A DNA stretch of 64,000 nt from Edaphobacter lichenicola (GTDB lineage Bacteria > Acidobacteriota > Terriglobia > Terriglobales > Acidobacteriaceae), in assembly GCF_025264645.1 (NCBI RefSeq), contig NZ_CP073696.1, positions 3,534,001-3,598,000 on the forward strand, given 5' to 3'. Both the position numbers and the translations under genes were made by a program. The notes under the pieces were generated by a model. That model was not told the origin of the DNA. It worked only from the letters and a program-made list of their open reading frames with translations, and did no database searches. Below, in pieces: positions 44,210-53,247 of the stretch (position 1 is the stretch's first letter; the number at the start of each line of letters is the position of its first letter).

Positions 44210-45511
44210 ATGAAGTGGAATAAGATGGGCCGTGGAACGTTGGCCTCGATTTTGTCTTTGGCGTTGGTAAGCGTAACGGCGTGCAGCCGCGACTACGTGC
44301 TGGCGTATGTGTACGTGACGACGTCGAAACCCCTGACCAGTACGTCTCCCAATGGCGGCATCAGCGCCTATGCGGTGGACTTCCAGATTGGCTCGCTGGC
44401 GCCGCTTGCGGATTCGCCGATACCCGCGGGCCGGAAGCCGATCACGCTGGTTGCCTCGCCGAGTGGATTGTCGCTGTATGTCCTGAACCAAGACGACGCG
44501 ACCGTTGGCCAGTATGCAATCGGGACCGACGGTAAGATCTACCTGCAGAACACGGTGAACATCACGGGAAGCAACCCGACCGCGATTGCGATCGATCAAG
44601 CAGGCGCGTTTCTGTATGTGGCGTTCCAGTATCAGCTTGGTCCGCAGGGACAACAGCTTTATTCGTCGGCTTCGCCTGGGCCGGGCGGCGTCACGGTGTT
44701 TCCAATCAATAAAGACGGCAGCCTCGGTACACCCGTGGCGAATACGACGGTTGGAACGACTGCAGCGAATCCGCTGAACTACTTCCCTGTCGGCAATAAT
44801 CCAGCCGGCATTGTCGTCAGCAATATTCCGCCGAACGGCAATCTGGGTCGCTTCGTGTATGTCATCGATCAAGAGACAACGACGACGCCGAAGGCTACTG
44901 TACTCGGATTTTCCCAGAATGCGACGACTGGCGGTCTAATACCGACTCCAGGCACCACAATTACTACCGATAGTACTGGCAGGACAGTAGCGACCGGTTA
45001 CACTGCTGGGACAACGCCGAGTGCGATCGCTGTCGATCCGACCTCGCGCTGGGTTTACGTCACAGATGAAGCCATGAATCAGTTGATCGGCTATAACCTG
45101 AACAACGATGGCTCGCTCACTGCGATGGTGAACAGCCCTTTCCCGACCGGTATTTTTCCAGTCGGACTGACGATCGATCCGCGGGGCAAGTTCCTGTATG
45201 TTGCGAACTTCACCTCCGGCACTGTGGGAGCCTATGCGCTTGACGTCAATGCAGGGACACCGACTGGATCTGTCGGCTCTGCCTCTACGGCGACCGGTAC
45301 GGGACCTACGTGCGTCACGATCGAGCCGGCATTGGGCATTTACTTGTACACCTCGAATAACCTGGAGGGTGACGTCTCCGCAATGCAGCTTGCTCCGCAA
45401 AACGGCACGCTGAAGCAGGTGCAGAATACTCCGTTCCCTTCGAGTGCATTGCCGACATGTGCGGTAACGGTTGCAAATGGATCGCACCCGACACAGATCA
45501 TCGTCAACTAA
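44210..45511 (+). CDS. Lactonase-like beta-propeller lipoprotein (copy 2)
   Basis: 433 residues. Lipoprotein signal MKWNKMGRGTLASILSLALV ending in SVTAC. The blades repeat a pattern shared with the upstream gene (NGGISAYAVDFQIGSLAPLA, DSPIPAGRKPITLVASPSGL, SAIAVDPTSRWVYVTDEAMN, LTIDPRGKFLYVANFTSGTV, IEPALGIYLYTSNNLEGDVS). It is a tandem paralogue, 106 bases after copy 1, and a strong terminator ends the transcript. Role unknown; an exported binding or lactone-cleaving propeller. Confidence 0.88.
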   Translation: MKWNKMGRGTLASILSLALVSVTACSRDYVLAYVYVTTSKPLTSTSPNGGISAYAVDFQIGSLAPLADSPIPAGRKPITLVASPSGLSLYVLNQDDATVGQYAIGTDGKIYLQNTVNITGSNPTAIAIDQAGAFLYVAFQYQLGPQGQQLYSSASPGPGGVTVFPINKDGSLGTPVANTTVGTTAANPLNYFPVGNNPAGIVVSNIPPNGNLGRFVYVIDQETTTTPKATVLGFSQNATTGGLIPTPGTTITTDSTGRTVATGYTAGTTPSAIAVDPTSRWVYVTDEAMNQLIGYNLNNDGSLTAMVNSPFPTGIFPVGLTIDPRGKFLYVANFTSGTVGAYALDVNAGTPTGSVGSASTATGTGPTCVTIEPALGIYLYTSNNLEGDVSAMQLAPQNGTLKQVQNTPFPSSALPTCAVTVANGSHPTQIIVN

Positions 45512-45533
45512 ACCGCTTGTAGTTCAAAGCTGT

Positions 45534-45561
45534 AAAAAGCCCCGCGATTGCGGGGCTTTTT
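45534..45561 (+). terminator. Strong bidirectional terminator
   Basis: AAAAAGCCCCGC-GATT-GCGGGGCTTTTT is a perfect 12-bp stem including the A and T runs. It serves the propeller gene on the plus strand and may serve the acyltransferase on the minus strand. Confidence 0.95.
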
Positions 45562-45751
45562 GCTGTCAACAAGGAACGTAATCGTGCTTTATCCGGCTTG
45601 ATTTGCTCAAGGCTACAGCGTTTGGGTCCCAAGGAACAGGCGGACTATACGACCCAAAAACAATGGCTGTGGCAGACGTTGCTGTAACAGATATCGACAT
45701 CGATGACGCGTGAGGAGTTTCTATGGCAATTTCCCTTATGGCGTATCGACT

Positions 45752-45805
45752 GCAAACGCAGATTTCCTTCGGGGACGACAACCGAAAGCGACTCTACACC
45801 AGCTG
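45752..45805. repeat. Dispersed intergenic hairpin repeat, copy 2
   Basis: Shares GCAAACGCAGATT-CCTTCGGG-A-GACAA, then AAGCG-CTCTA-CCA-CTG, with the copy at 48899-48955 at most positions. In this copy one stem base has changed, so the hairpin is weaker. Confidence 0.65.
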
Positions 45806-45815
45806 CGGCGTTGCC

Positions 45816-46994
45816 CTAGCGCGCGGTGGACAGGGAGGGACGGGGTTTGCGGGAGAAGCGGGTAAGGATGGCTCTGCGAGCAGGAGTCTCGACGAAGTGA
45901 AAGGCCGCCAGAGCGAGGAGGATGAGGATTCCATAGGAGAGCCAGGGCTCCAGAGCGGTCAAGTGGAGCCGCTCCGGCACATGGTAGATGTGCAGAAGCT
46001 GGAAGACGTTGAAGTGCAGCAGGTAGAGGCAATAGCTGCTCTCGCCTACGAGTAAGAGGGGACGCCAGGAGAAGAGCGCCGAGATCGGATGAGGGCCGCT
46101 GAGGCCGAGAACGAGGGCAGCGAATACGGGAGTCATGAGACCACCGTGCATGAGAAGGTAGGGGGTGTGAAGGACAAGGGTGTAGAAGAAGAGTCCTACC
46201 GCAGTAAGGCTGACTGCCGAGAGAAGAAGACGCTGGCGTGGGGTGAGGGTCAAGGCGAGTTGGAGTTTGCCGAGGGTAACGCCGGTGAGGAAGGTGCAGA
46301 CGTAGGGGAGCGGTGTGTACTTGAGGAAGCGGATGAGTTGGGTGGAGCTGTAACGGTCAACAGGGCCGGCGATGTGGTCTGGGTTCAGCAGCAGGTAGAG
46401 TGAATGAGGGACAAGGCCGATAACCCACAGCGCGAGTAAGAGAAGGACAAGGTGCAGAGGGCGTTTGGGCCAGGGTGCGCGGATGAGCCAGGGGAAGGCG
46501 GCGTAGAGGACGACCTCGCTGGAGAGGGTCCAGGCGACAGTGTTCCAGAAGGTGGCGACCGATGGGCTCCAGCCTTGAAGGACCAGTGGAGTGAGGATCA
46601 TTCCCTGCCAGAATTCGAAGTGGGAGCGGGCGTGCCACTCTTCCTGAACCATGCGGAACGAGATGATCAAGACCAGGAGATAGATGGGGTAAAGACGCGA
46701 GAAGCGGGCCAGCCAAAACTCCCGCTTGACGAGAGTCTTGGCGCGATCGGCGTAGTTGTAGGTGAGGACGTAGCCGGAGATGAGGAAGAAGACGCCGACG
46801 AAGACGTAACCGTTATCGATGATGGGATAAAGGAGTCCGAGGTGAGGCGGCGTGAAGTGGAAGAGGATGATGAAGATGGCGAGTAGAGTACGAATGCCAG
46901 TGAGCGCAGGGAGAGGCGGCTTGCGGGCCGTGACCACCGGAACAGGTGACGTAGGTGGTCGCTCGATCTGTGGTTCCAGGAGGCTGGTATTCAC
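45816..46994 (-). CDS. Acyltransferase family 3 membrane protein (OafA/NodX type)
   Basis: 392 residues. Ten or so membrane segments. N-terminal cytoplasmic lead of about 28 residues, then ALTGIRTLLAIFIILFHF (the acyltransferase-3 His-containing motif, normally R..A...V...H), FVGVFFLISGYVLTYNY and FWLARFSRLYPIY, which is the conserved R..R..P.Y block. These enzymes add O-acetyl or other acyl groups to surface polysaccharide, lipid or peptidoglycan from the cytoplasmic side. The target cannot be told. Single gene on the minus strand. Confidence 0.9.
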   Translation of the reverse strand: MNTSLLEPQIERPPTSPVPVVTARKPPLPALTGIRTLLAIFIILFHFTPPHLGLLYPIIDNGYVFVGVFFLISGYVLTYNYADRAKTLVKREFWLARFSRLYPIYLLVLIISFRMVQEEWHARSHFEFWQGMILTPLVLQGWSPSVATFWNTVAWTLSSEVVLYAAFPWLIRAPWPKRPLHLVLLLLALWVIGLVPHSLYLLLNPDHIAGPVDRYSSTQLIRFLKYTPLPYVCTFLTGVTLGKLQLALTLTPRQRLLLSAVSLTAVGLFFYTLVLHTPYLLMHGGLMTPVFAALVLGLSGPHPISALFSWRPLLLVGESSYCLYLLHFNVFQLLHIYHVPERLHLTALEPWLSYGILILLALAAFHFVETPARRAILTRFSRKPRPSLSTAR

Positions 46995-47125
46995 TCAGGT
47001 TTGTCCTGCTTGGTAGGGGATGTCTGGATCTAACTCTATTTAACTCGTCTTCTGCAGATTTGACGCGAGGAAATGGGGGCAAGATGACATATTTCGCGCG
47101 ATGGATGATGGAAACCTTATAAGGC

Positions 47126-47145
47126 CTTCTCAGTTGCCTGAGAAG
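47126..47145. repeat. Perfect hairpin downstream of pyrH
   Basis: CTTCTCAG-TTGC-CTGAGAAG, an 8-bp perfect stem with a 4-base loop, about 90 bases beyond the pyrH stop. No T-run follows, so it may be a weak terminator or an RNA-stabilising 3' hairpin. Confidence 0.45.
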
Positions 47146-47233
47146 ATGCGCCGTTCAGGCAGTTGAACGATAGGACGCCAAAGATTCTGCACGCTCGAAG
47201 AGGCAGTCGACGCTGGAGTTACTCGATCGCTGG

Positions 47234-47938
47234 TCAGGCGGTGACGAGGGATCCGATCTTTTCTCCGCTTACGACACGGACGATGTTGCCGGGCTCGCGC
47301 ATACTGAAGACCATCATGGGCATGTTGTTGTCTTTACAGAGGGAGACGGCGGTGGTGTCCATGACGCGAAGGTTGAGTCGGAGCATCTCGCTGTAGGTGA
47401 TCTGCTCGAATTTGGTGGCAGTGTCATCGACTTTGGGGTCGGCGGTGTAGATGCCGTCGACGGAGGTGGCCTTGAGGAGGATGTCGGCCTTTATCTCCAT
47501 GGCGCGGAGGCTGGCGGCGGTATCGGTGGAGAAGAAAGGGTTGCCGGTGCCGGCGGCGAAGATGACGATGCGGTTCTTCTCGAGGTGGCGCATGGCGCGG
47601 CGACGAATGTAGGGCTCGGCTACTTCGTGCATCTCGATGGCGGACATGACGCGGCAGAAGAGGCCAAGCTTCTCGATGGCGTCCTGGAGCGCGATGGCAT
47701 TAATGACGGTGGAGAGCATGCCCATGTGGTCGGCGGCGACGCGGTCCATGTCGATGGCCTGCTGGGCGACTCCGCGGAAGAAGTTGCCGCCACCGACGAC
47801 GATGCCGATCTCGCAGCCGAGGGCGTGAACGGCGGCGATTTCGGCGGCGATTTTGTGGATGAAGACAGCATCGATGCCGAAGCCCTTGCCAGCGGCCAAG
47901 GCTTCGCCTGAGATCTTGAGAAGGACTCTTTTGTACAT
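47234..47938 (-). CDS. pyrH: UMP kinase
   Basis: 234 residues. Bacterial-type (amino-acid kinase fold) UMP kinase, which phosphorylates UMP to UDP as a hexamer. Motifs: [65 protein letters not shown] and the final [12 protein letters not shown]. Length is normal. Neither tsf nor frr, its usual neighbours, lies beside it here: the flanking genes are an exported helical protein gene (divergent) and an acyltransferase. It therefore needs its own promoter in the 189 bases upstream. Confidence 0.97.
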   Translation of the reverse strand: MYKRVLLKISGEALAAGKGFGIDAVFIHKIAAEIAAVHALGCEIGIVVGGGNFFRGVAQQAIDMDRVAADHMGMLSTVINAIALQDAIEKLGLFCRVMSAIEMHEVAEPYIRRRAMRHLEKNRIVIFAAGTGNPFFSTDTAASLRAMEIKADILLKATSVDGIYTADPKVDDTATKFEQITYSEMLRLNLRVMDTTAVSLCKDNNMPMMVFSMREPGNIVRVVSGEKIGSLVTA

Positions 47939-48127
47939 GTCAGAACTAAGTATCGCATGGTGAGACGGGGAGGTTGTCAGCAGTGGGATTGAATGTGGTC
48001 AAGAAGTCGTGAACGATTGCCTCTGCAACTTTGGGGGGAGGAGCAGAATTTACGCACAACTTTGCAGGGTAAGGTGGGTATTGAAGGATGCGGGCACGAC
48101 AGGATGTAGCCCAAAGGAGAAAGAAAT

Positions 48128-48589
48128 ATGTTTGCGAAGGTTCGTTTGGTGGTTTTGACAGCTGGTTTTGTTGCAGCGGCAGCGCCGATGGCGATGCAGG
48201 CAGAAGTTCCAGGGCCACACCCTGCTTACCTGCACGCGCTGAGCGATCTGCGCGCGGCTCGGCACTACCTGAACGATGGATGGGCGTGGGCACCGGTGAA
48301 GCACGACGACGATGTGGCGATCCGCGAGATCGATGCCGCCATCAATGAGCTGAAGCAGGCTTCGATCGACGACGGCAAGGGCCTGAATGATCCGTTCCAC
48401 ATCGACGCGCACCTGAGCCCGCATGACCGATTCCGGAAGGCGAACGAACTGCTTCTTTCAGCCCACAACGATATCGCACACGCCGAAGACGTCCCGCAAG
48501 CGCGTGGTCTGCGTGACCGGGCGAGCATGCACATCGACCGTGCTCACGAGGTTGTGGACAAGGCGCAACAGACGGCTCGCTGGGAGTAG
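48128..48589 (+). CDS. Exported helical protein of unknown function
   Basis: 153 residues with a strong ribosome binding site (AAAGGAGAAAGAAAT before the ATG) and a signal peptide (to PMAMQA). The mature part is helical and rich in His, Asp and Ala: HALSDLRAARHYLNDGWAW, REIDAAINELKQASID, DRFRKANELLLSAHNDIAHA and DRASMHIDRAHEVVDKAQQ. It looks like a four-helix bundle with many solvent-exposed His residues. I recognise no family, although similar short exported proteins are common in Acidobacteria. A terminator follows directly. Confidence 0.78.
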   Translation: MFAKVRLVVLTAGFVAAAAPMAMQAEVPGPHPAYLHALSDLRAARHYLNDGWAWAPVKHDDDVAIREIDAAINELKQASIDDGKGLNDPFHIDAHLSPHDRFRKANELLLSAHNDIAHAEDVPQARGLRDRASMHIDRAHEVVDKAQQTARWE

Positions 48590-48608
48590 CGGCGTTTGTA
48601 AGCTCTTA

Positions 48609-48638
48609 GAAAAGGCGCGGCTTCGGTCGCGCCTTTCT
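48609..48638 (+). terminator. Rho-independent terminator
   Basis: GAAAAGGCGCG-GCTTCGGT-CGCGCCTTTC followed by TTTTTT: a strong stem with T-run, 20 bases after the stop of the exported helical protein. Confidence 0.92.
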
Positions 48639-48898
48639 TTTTTGCAACGCTGGCTGGTCCATGTAGACCATCGCCTTCATTTAGGCTTTTTTTGAGTGGC
48701 TTATACGGGAGCAAACGGAAATCCCCGCCTTGACATGCGTTTTTCTGCTAAAACCTCAGCGCGTAGCCATTTGAGTTCCCACCGCAAAGTTCGACCTCAT
48801 GCTCCGCGTCTGCGCCTCAATCGAGGCCTCTTCCAAAAGACCCAGATACTGCCGACGTGGAGAGTTCATAGGACCACACTATGGTAATTTCCTCATGG

Positions 48899-48955
48899 TG
48901 CAAACGCAGATTCCCTTCGGGAATGACAAACAAAAAGCGAAGCGACTCTATGCCA
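48899..48955. repeat. Dispersed intergenic hairpin repeat, copy 3
   Basis: The best-formed copy: GCAAACGCAGATTCCCTTCG then GGAATGACAAAC. The stem ATTCCC/GGGAAT with a tight TTC loop is perfect. Compare copies at 34611 and 45752. Confidence 0.7.
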
Positions 48956-48969
48956 ACTGTGTCATGGGC

Positions 48970-49012
48970 GTATCGAATTTGATTGACTCAAACCTCGATA
49001 CCTGTTTAGTCT
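48970..49012 (+). promoter_or_regulatory. Candidate promoter and PadR operator
   Basis: A perfect 7-bp inverted repeat, GTATCGA (48970-48976) and TCGATAC (48995-49001), with an 18-base spacer encloses TTGACT (48983-48988), a near-consensus -35 box; a weak -10 (TAGTCT, 49007-49012) follows. PadR regulators typically bind long dyads that overlap the promoter of their own operon, so this is a candidate autoregulatory site. Confidence 0.5.
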
Positions 49013-49033
49013 ATGCCTGTACGAGATAGGCCT

Positions 49034-49384
49034 ATGACAGAGTCTGCTGCACGCGATCTTTTTCCCGGCGCACTCGAGATGATGATTCTTGAGTCGCTCC
49101 GCCGTCAGCCTGCACACGGATACGCATTGGTGCAGCATATTCATCAGCGGTCGAAGAATCTGCTGCAGGTGGAAGAGGGTTCGCTCTATCCGGCGCTGCA
49201 AAGGCTGCTGAAGGCCAAACTCGTGAAGGCCGAGTGGGGCGTCTCGTCGACGAATCGCCGGGTACGGACGTACGAGATCACGGCGTCCGGTCTTCGCCAT
49301 CTCGAGCAGCAGATCTCCAGCTTCGAAAGGATGTTCGAGGGCATCACCCTGGTCCTCAAGCCGAGCAAGTCTCCATCCACCTAG
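49034..49384 (+). CDS. PadR family transcriptional regulator
   Basis: 116 residues from the ATG at 49034. A winged-helix regulator: LFPGALEMMILESLRRQPAHGYALVQHIHQRS, LLQVEEGSLYPALQRLLKAKLV, then the wing WGVSSTNRRVRTYEITASGLRHLE. In Acidobacteria PadR genes of this length commonly sit just before ADOP permease genes, as here: the ADOP start is 11 bases after this stop. It probably represses the pair in response to a small molecule or a cue from the permease, an inference from the family. Confidence 0.92.
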   Translation: MTESAARDLFPGALEMMILESLRRQPAHGYALVQHIHQRSKNLLQVEEGSLYPALQRLLKAKLVKAEWGVSSTNRRVRTYEITASGLRHLEQQISSFERMFEGITLVLKPSKSPST

Positions 49385-49395
49385 GAGGAACTGCC

Positions 49396-52023
49396 ATGAA
49401 CTGGTTCGATCGTATCTTTCATCGCGACAAGCTATACGGCGACCTCTCCGAGGAGATTCGCCTGCATTTAGAAGAGCGCAAGGAGCAGTTGGTAGCTGCC
49501 GGCATGAGCGCGGAGGAGGCGGAACGCGAGGCGCGTCGAGCCTTTGGAAACCGCACGCTGGTTGAGGAGCGGAGCCGCGAGGTGTGGCGATGGCCGTGGA
49601 TCGAGTCGATTAGCGGCGATGTACGGTTTGCGATGCGGCAGCTGCGGCGTTCGCCTGGATTTACGGTTGCTGCCGTGGTAACACTGGCACTTGCGATCGG
49701 CGCAAATGCGGTGGTGTTCAGCATCATGAATGCGTTTCTGCTGCGGCCGTTGAATGTGCCCCATGCGGAGAGCCTGTTTGCGGTGTTTCGGCCGGATGGC
49801 GACTCGGCCGAGTCGTACCCCGACTATGTTGACCTGCGCGATCGGACACACAGCTTCGACGGCCTGATTGCGTATGAGGTGCTTACGGTGGGTTTGGATA
49901 CAGGCTCGAATGCATCGCGGACGTGGGCGGAGGAGGCGAGCGGAAATTATTTCGATGCGATGGGGCTTCAACCGTATCTTGGACGTTTCTTCCACGCCTC
50001 CGATGAGAACGGTTCTAACAGCGCCCCATATATTGTTCTGACGTACGCGTACTGGCACAGCCACTTTCAGGCGGACCAGGGCGTGGTGGGACGAGTCGTT
50101 CAGTTGAACAAGCATCCCTTTACTGTGATTGGAGTCGGTCCGAAGGACTTTCATGGCACGCTGTTGTTCTTCCATCCCGATTTCTTCACGCCCATTGTGA
50201 ACCATCCTGCGCTGGCTGGTGAGGACTTGACTACACGCGGCAATCGCTGGGTCTTCATGGTCATGGGGCATCTGAAGCCCGGCGTGACCCAGGCTCAGGC
50301 GATTGCCGATCTGAATGCGACGGGCGCTTACCTTGAGAAGAACTACTCCAAAGATGAGAGCAAGATGCAGTTCAAGCTTGGGCGTCCGAGTCTCTATGGC
50401 GACTACCTCGGCAAGCCTGTGCGTGAGTTCATGACAGGGCTCACGCTACTCTCAGGGTTGATTCTGTTGGCGGCGTGTGCGAATCTCGGGAGCCTGTTCG
50501 CCGCACGGGCAGCCGACCGATCTCGTGAGGTTGCGCTGCGGCTGGCGCTGGGGGCAAGCCGCAGACGAATCCTGCGTGGGCTGTTCACGGAGGCGGTGTT
50601 GATCGCACTAGCCGGAGGCGCGCTGGGGCTTGCGGGCAGCGTCGTATTGCTGCACGGCCTAAGCGTGTGGCAGCCGATTCCACGCTGGCCGATACAACTG
50701 GCCGTCAATCCGGATTGGCGAGTCTATGGGTTCGCTCTGCTGATGGCTTTGACAAGTGCGCTTTTGTTTGGCTCGGTTCCCGTGCGCCAGGTGCTGCAAA
50801 CAAGCCCGTACGAGGTGGTGAAGGCCGGCTCAAGCGCAAGGCTTGGACGACGCTTGACGTTCCGCGACGTGCTGCTGATTGTGCAAATTGCGTTGTGTGC
50901 GGTGCTGGTGACCTCTTCGATGGTGGCGCTTCGTGGACTGGCGCGTTCGTTGCACGGCAACTTCGGCTTCCGAGTGGAGAATGCGATGCTGGTCGATACC
51001 GACCTCAGCATGGCAGGCTACGTTGGTGACAAGATCACCCCGATGCAGAAGCGGATGATCGAGGCGGTTGGGGCAATTCCGGGGGTCGAGTCTGTGGCTC
51101 TTGCGGACCAGGTGCCTTTGGGCGATACGTCAAACGACACACCCATCTTCACCGAGAGCACATCGGATCTCAAGATATCGAATGCAGCAGCAACTCCATT
51201 GCTCTACCGTATCTCTCCGGACTACTTCCGTGCATCGGGCACAACACTACTGTCGGGCAGAAGTTTTACGACGCAAGACGATAAAGATTCGCCGAACGTT
51301 GCGATCGTAAATCCGGTGTTTGCGCGAAAGATCTTCGGGTCGACGGAAAAAGCGATAGGCGGGTTCTTCAAGACGAAGGATGGTGTGCGAACACAGGTCG
51401 TGGGGATCGTCGAGACCGGAAAGTATGCAAGTCTGACTGAAGATCCGAAGCCGGCGATCTTCATCCCCCTGGAGCAGTCCCCCTCGAGTGCGACGTCGAT
51501 GATCGTGCGTTCGGTGCGTGATCCGCAGCAGTTGGATGCTGCGATTCGCATCAAGCTGCGCGATCTCGATCGAGGGCTACCGGTCTTCATCCAGACGCGC
51601 TTCAAAGAGCTGGATGCAATGCTGTTTGGGCCGCGGATGGCCACGCTGTCGCTGGGGGTGCTGGGGCTGATGGGCGCGATGCTATCGATCACAGGAATCT
51701 TCGGCATGGCAGCGTACACGGTGAGCAAGCGGTTGCGGGAGTTGGGGATTCGCATCGCGCTGGGTGCGCAGCGACGGGAGGTGTTGCTCGCCGCTCTGGC
51801 GCGGCCTTTGAAGTTCCTTGCCTTTGGTTCGGCGGCGGGATTGCTATTGGGAGTTCTCGGCGGCCGCGTGTTGGCTTTCATCGTCTCCCAAGCCACTCCG
51901 CGCGATCCCCTCGTACTCGGCGGCGTGGTTCTGGCGATGCTTTTGCTTGGATTGGTGGCGACGTGGATTCCCGCGCAACGTGCACTGTCGGTCGATCCTT
52001 TAGCGCTGCTGCGAGAGGAGTAG
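49396..52023 (+). CDS. ADOP-type ABC permease (acidobacterial duplicated orphan permease)
   Basis: 875 residues from the ATG at 49396, which has AGGAGGAACTGCC before it; the frame open further upstream overlaps padR and is not coding. The N-terminus is the ADOP-specific segment with DLSEEIRLHLEERKEQLVAAGMSAEEAEREARRAFGN, then a MacB-like core and two FtsX-type permease blocks, each with about three membrane segments around a periplasmic domain (RRSPGFTVAAVVTLALAIGANAVVFSIM, LASLGVRLALGASRRRILR-like repeats, then LRELGIRIALGAQRREVL near the end). Such permeases lack an adjacent ATPase, hence 'orphan'. They are thought to act in efflux or envelope stress; the substrate is unknown. Confidence 0.93.
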   Translation: MNWFDRIFHRDKLYGDLSEEIRLHLEERKEQLVAAGMSAEEAEREARRAFGNRTLVEERSREVWRWPWIESISGDVRFAMRQLRRSPGFTVAAVVTLALAIGANAVVFSIMNAFLLRPLNVPHAESLFAVFRPDGDSAESYPDYVDLRDRTHSFDGLIAYEVLTVGLDTGSNASRTWAEEASGNYFDAMGLQPYLGRFFHASDENGSNSAPYIVLTYAYWHSHFQADQGVVGRVVQLNKHPFTVIGVGPKDFHGTLLFFHPDFFTPIVNHPALAGEDLTTRGNRWVFMVMGHLKPGVTQAQAIADLNATGAYLEKNYSKDESKMQFKLGRPSLYGDYLGKPVREFMTGLTLLSGLILLAACANLGSLFAARAADRSREVALRLALGASRRRILRGLFTEAVLIALAGGALGLAGSVVLLHGLSVWQPIPRWPIQLAVNPDWRVYGFALLMALTSALLFGSVPVRQVLQTSPYEVVKAGSSARLGRRLTFRDVLLIVQIALCAVLVTSSMVALRGLARSLHGNFGFRVENAMLVDTDLSMAGYVGDKITPMQKRMIEAVGAIPGVESVALADQVPLGDTSNDTPIFTESTSDLKISNAAATPLLYRISPDYFRASGTTLLSGRSFTTQDDKDSPNVAIVNPVFARKIFGSTEKAIGGFFKTKDGVRTQVVGIVETGKYASLTEDPKPAIFIPLEQSPSSATSMIVRSVRDPQQLDAAIRIKLRDLDRGLPVFIQTRFKELDAMLFGPRMATLSLGVLGLMGAMLSITGIFGMAAYTVSKRLRELGIRIALGAQRREVLLAALARPLKFLAFGSAAGLLLGVLGGRVLAFIVSQATPRDPLVLGGVVLAMLLLGLVATWIPAQRALSVDPLALLREE

Positions 52024-52254
52024 ACCATCCCCTGGCGCCGATGCCTCTTCACGCTCCCGTTCGAAGTACGCGACAACCTGGGCGCAAAGGGTGGATATGG
52101 CGACTGCAAGATTTAGATAAGTTGGAATTACCTACCTGTTCTGAACTGTCGTCAAGGTATATTTTTACTCAGCTACTTCAACGGCCCCGGTGCGAGTCAG
52201 TGCTTGATGCGCGAACTCATATTTTTGTTTCCCCGGATGTGCCAGGAGGAGAAT

Positions 52255-53199
52255 ATGCCCCGATCCCTCTGGTCATTGGAACACTTTAAGCTGCTGATGT
52301 GTGGTGTCTTTGTGTTTGGCGGTTTATGCGATGCTGCCGCGCAGAACCCGGATGCGCTCTCGCCCTTTTTTGAGGGTAAACAGGTGGTGGTGAAGATGGA
52401 CATGCCTGGGACGCAGAAGGGTGTGGACATCTATCCGGGGCGGCCGCAGCCACTCGACGTGAAGAGCTACGCGGACCGGTTGAAGGATTACGGCATCTCT
52501 CTGCAGAAGGGTGATTCGGTAATGGTCACGAAGGTGAAGGTGAACAAGGACAACATCGAGTTTCAACTTGGCGGCGGAGGGTTTGGAACCGCGAGGGACA
52601 ACACGGATACGACTGTTCACTTTACGCCGGCAGCTAAGAGCGACAGAGAGAAGGAGCTGGAGGATCAACTGCGCGATGAGACGGATCCGGATCGGCGAAG
52701 GTCGCTGCAGCGAGAGCTGGACTATGTGAGATCGGAGCGGGAGCGGCGTGACCGAATCGATCGTGCGAGGGCCGAGAACGATGCGGCGAGGAGGGAGCAA
52801 CAGGTTGGAATTAGCCGTCAGCAGGGTGGGTCAAGGTTCAACATTCGTTTGGATGCCAAGAATATGGGTGACTCGCTGACACCGCAGGTCGTTGAAGACG
52901 CGCTGGCGCAGTATGTCTCGTTTCCGGGTGACATGCATCAACCTGCGACTGCTCCGCCGAGTGCGCCTTCGACGTTGGTGGCTCGTCCTGCGGATCAGCC
53001 TGCTGATTCAACGCAAGGACTGAAGAAGGGGATGAGTCGAGAGCAGGTAGAGGCGCTGTATGGGAAGGCGGTGGAGTCGCACGAACATTCGGTGAATGGA
53101 ATGACCGTCACATCGTGCGTGTTTCGCGGGAAGGATGCGAGCGTTCAGGCCGATTTTGTGAATGGGGTGCTGGTGCAGTATCAGCTGTCTTCGTACTGA
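52255..53199 (+). CDS. Exported protein with charged coiled coil, function unknown
   Basis: 314 residues from the ATG at 52255 (CAGGAGGAGAAT before it). Signal peptide to CDAAAQ. The N-terminal part (residues about 30-125) is beta-rich (FFEGKQVVVKMDMPGTQKGV, KVNKDNIEFQLGGGGFGTA). The middle (about 135-190) is a highly charged helical stretch (KSDREKELEDQLRDETDPDR, RREQQ) likely forming a coiled coil. The C-terminus contains a region like outer-membrane assembly SmpA/BamE domains (GLKKGMSREQVEALYGKAVE, VTSCVFRGKDASVQADFVNG). The BamE-like reading is tentative; the other parts are not recognised. Confidence 0.75.
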   Translation: MPRSLWSLEHFKLLMCGVFVFGGLCDAAAQNPDALSPFFEGKQVVVKMDMPGTQKGVDIYPGRPQPLDVKSYADRLKDYGISLQKGDSVMVTKVKVNKDNIEFQLGGGGFGTARDNTDTTVHFTPAAKSDREKELEDQLRDETDPDRRRSLQRELDYVRSERERRDRIDRARAENDAARREQQVGISRQQGGSRFNIRLDAKNMGDSLTPQVVEDALAQYVSFPGDMHQPATAPPSAPSTLVARPADQPADSTQGLKKGMSREQVEALYGKAVESHEHSVNGMTVTSCVFRGKDASVQADFVNGVLVQYQLSSY

Positions 53200-53247
53200 A
53201 ACCGGTGCGATTTTGGTGATGAGATTTTCGCAGGTTGACTGCGCCGA

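Larger units (their letters stand above)
45512..45815. other. Intergenic region with terminator and a repeat copy
   Basis: 304 bases between convergent genes. It contains the terminator at 45534-45561 and a copy of the dispersed repeat at 45752-45805. I see no supported gene. Confidence 0.5.
48590..49033. other. Intergenic region upstream of padR
   Basis: 444 bases. It contains the terminator at 48609-48636, a dispersed repeat copy at 48899-48955 and the candidate padR promoter/operator at 48970-49012. The middle (48650-48890) shows nothing I can support. Confidence 0.5.

Noticed and set aside
45566-45781. Minus-strand frame of 71 codons
   Set aside because: It runs through the dispersed intergenic repeat and has no ribosome binding site, so it is most likely chance.
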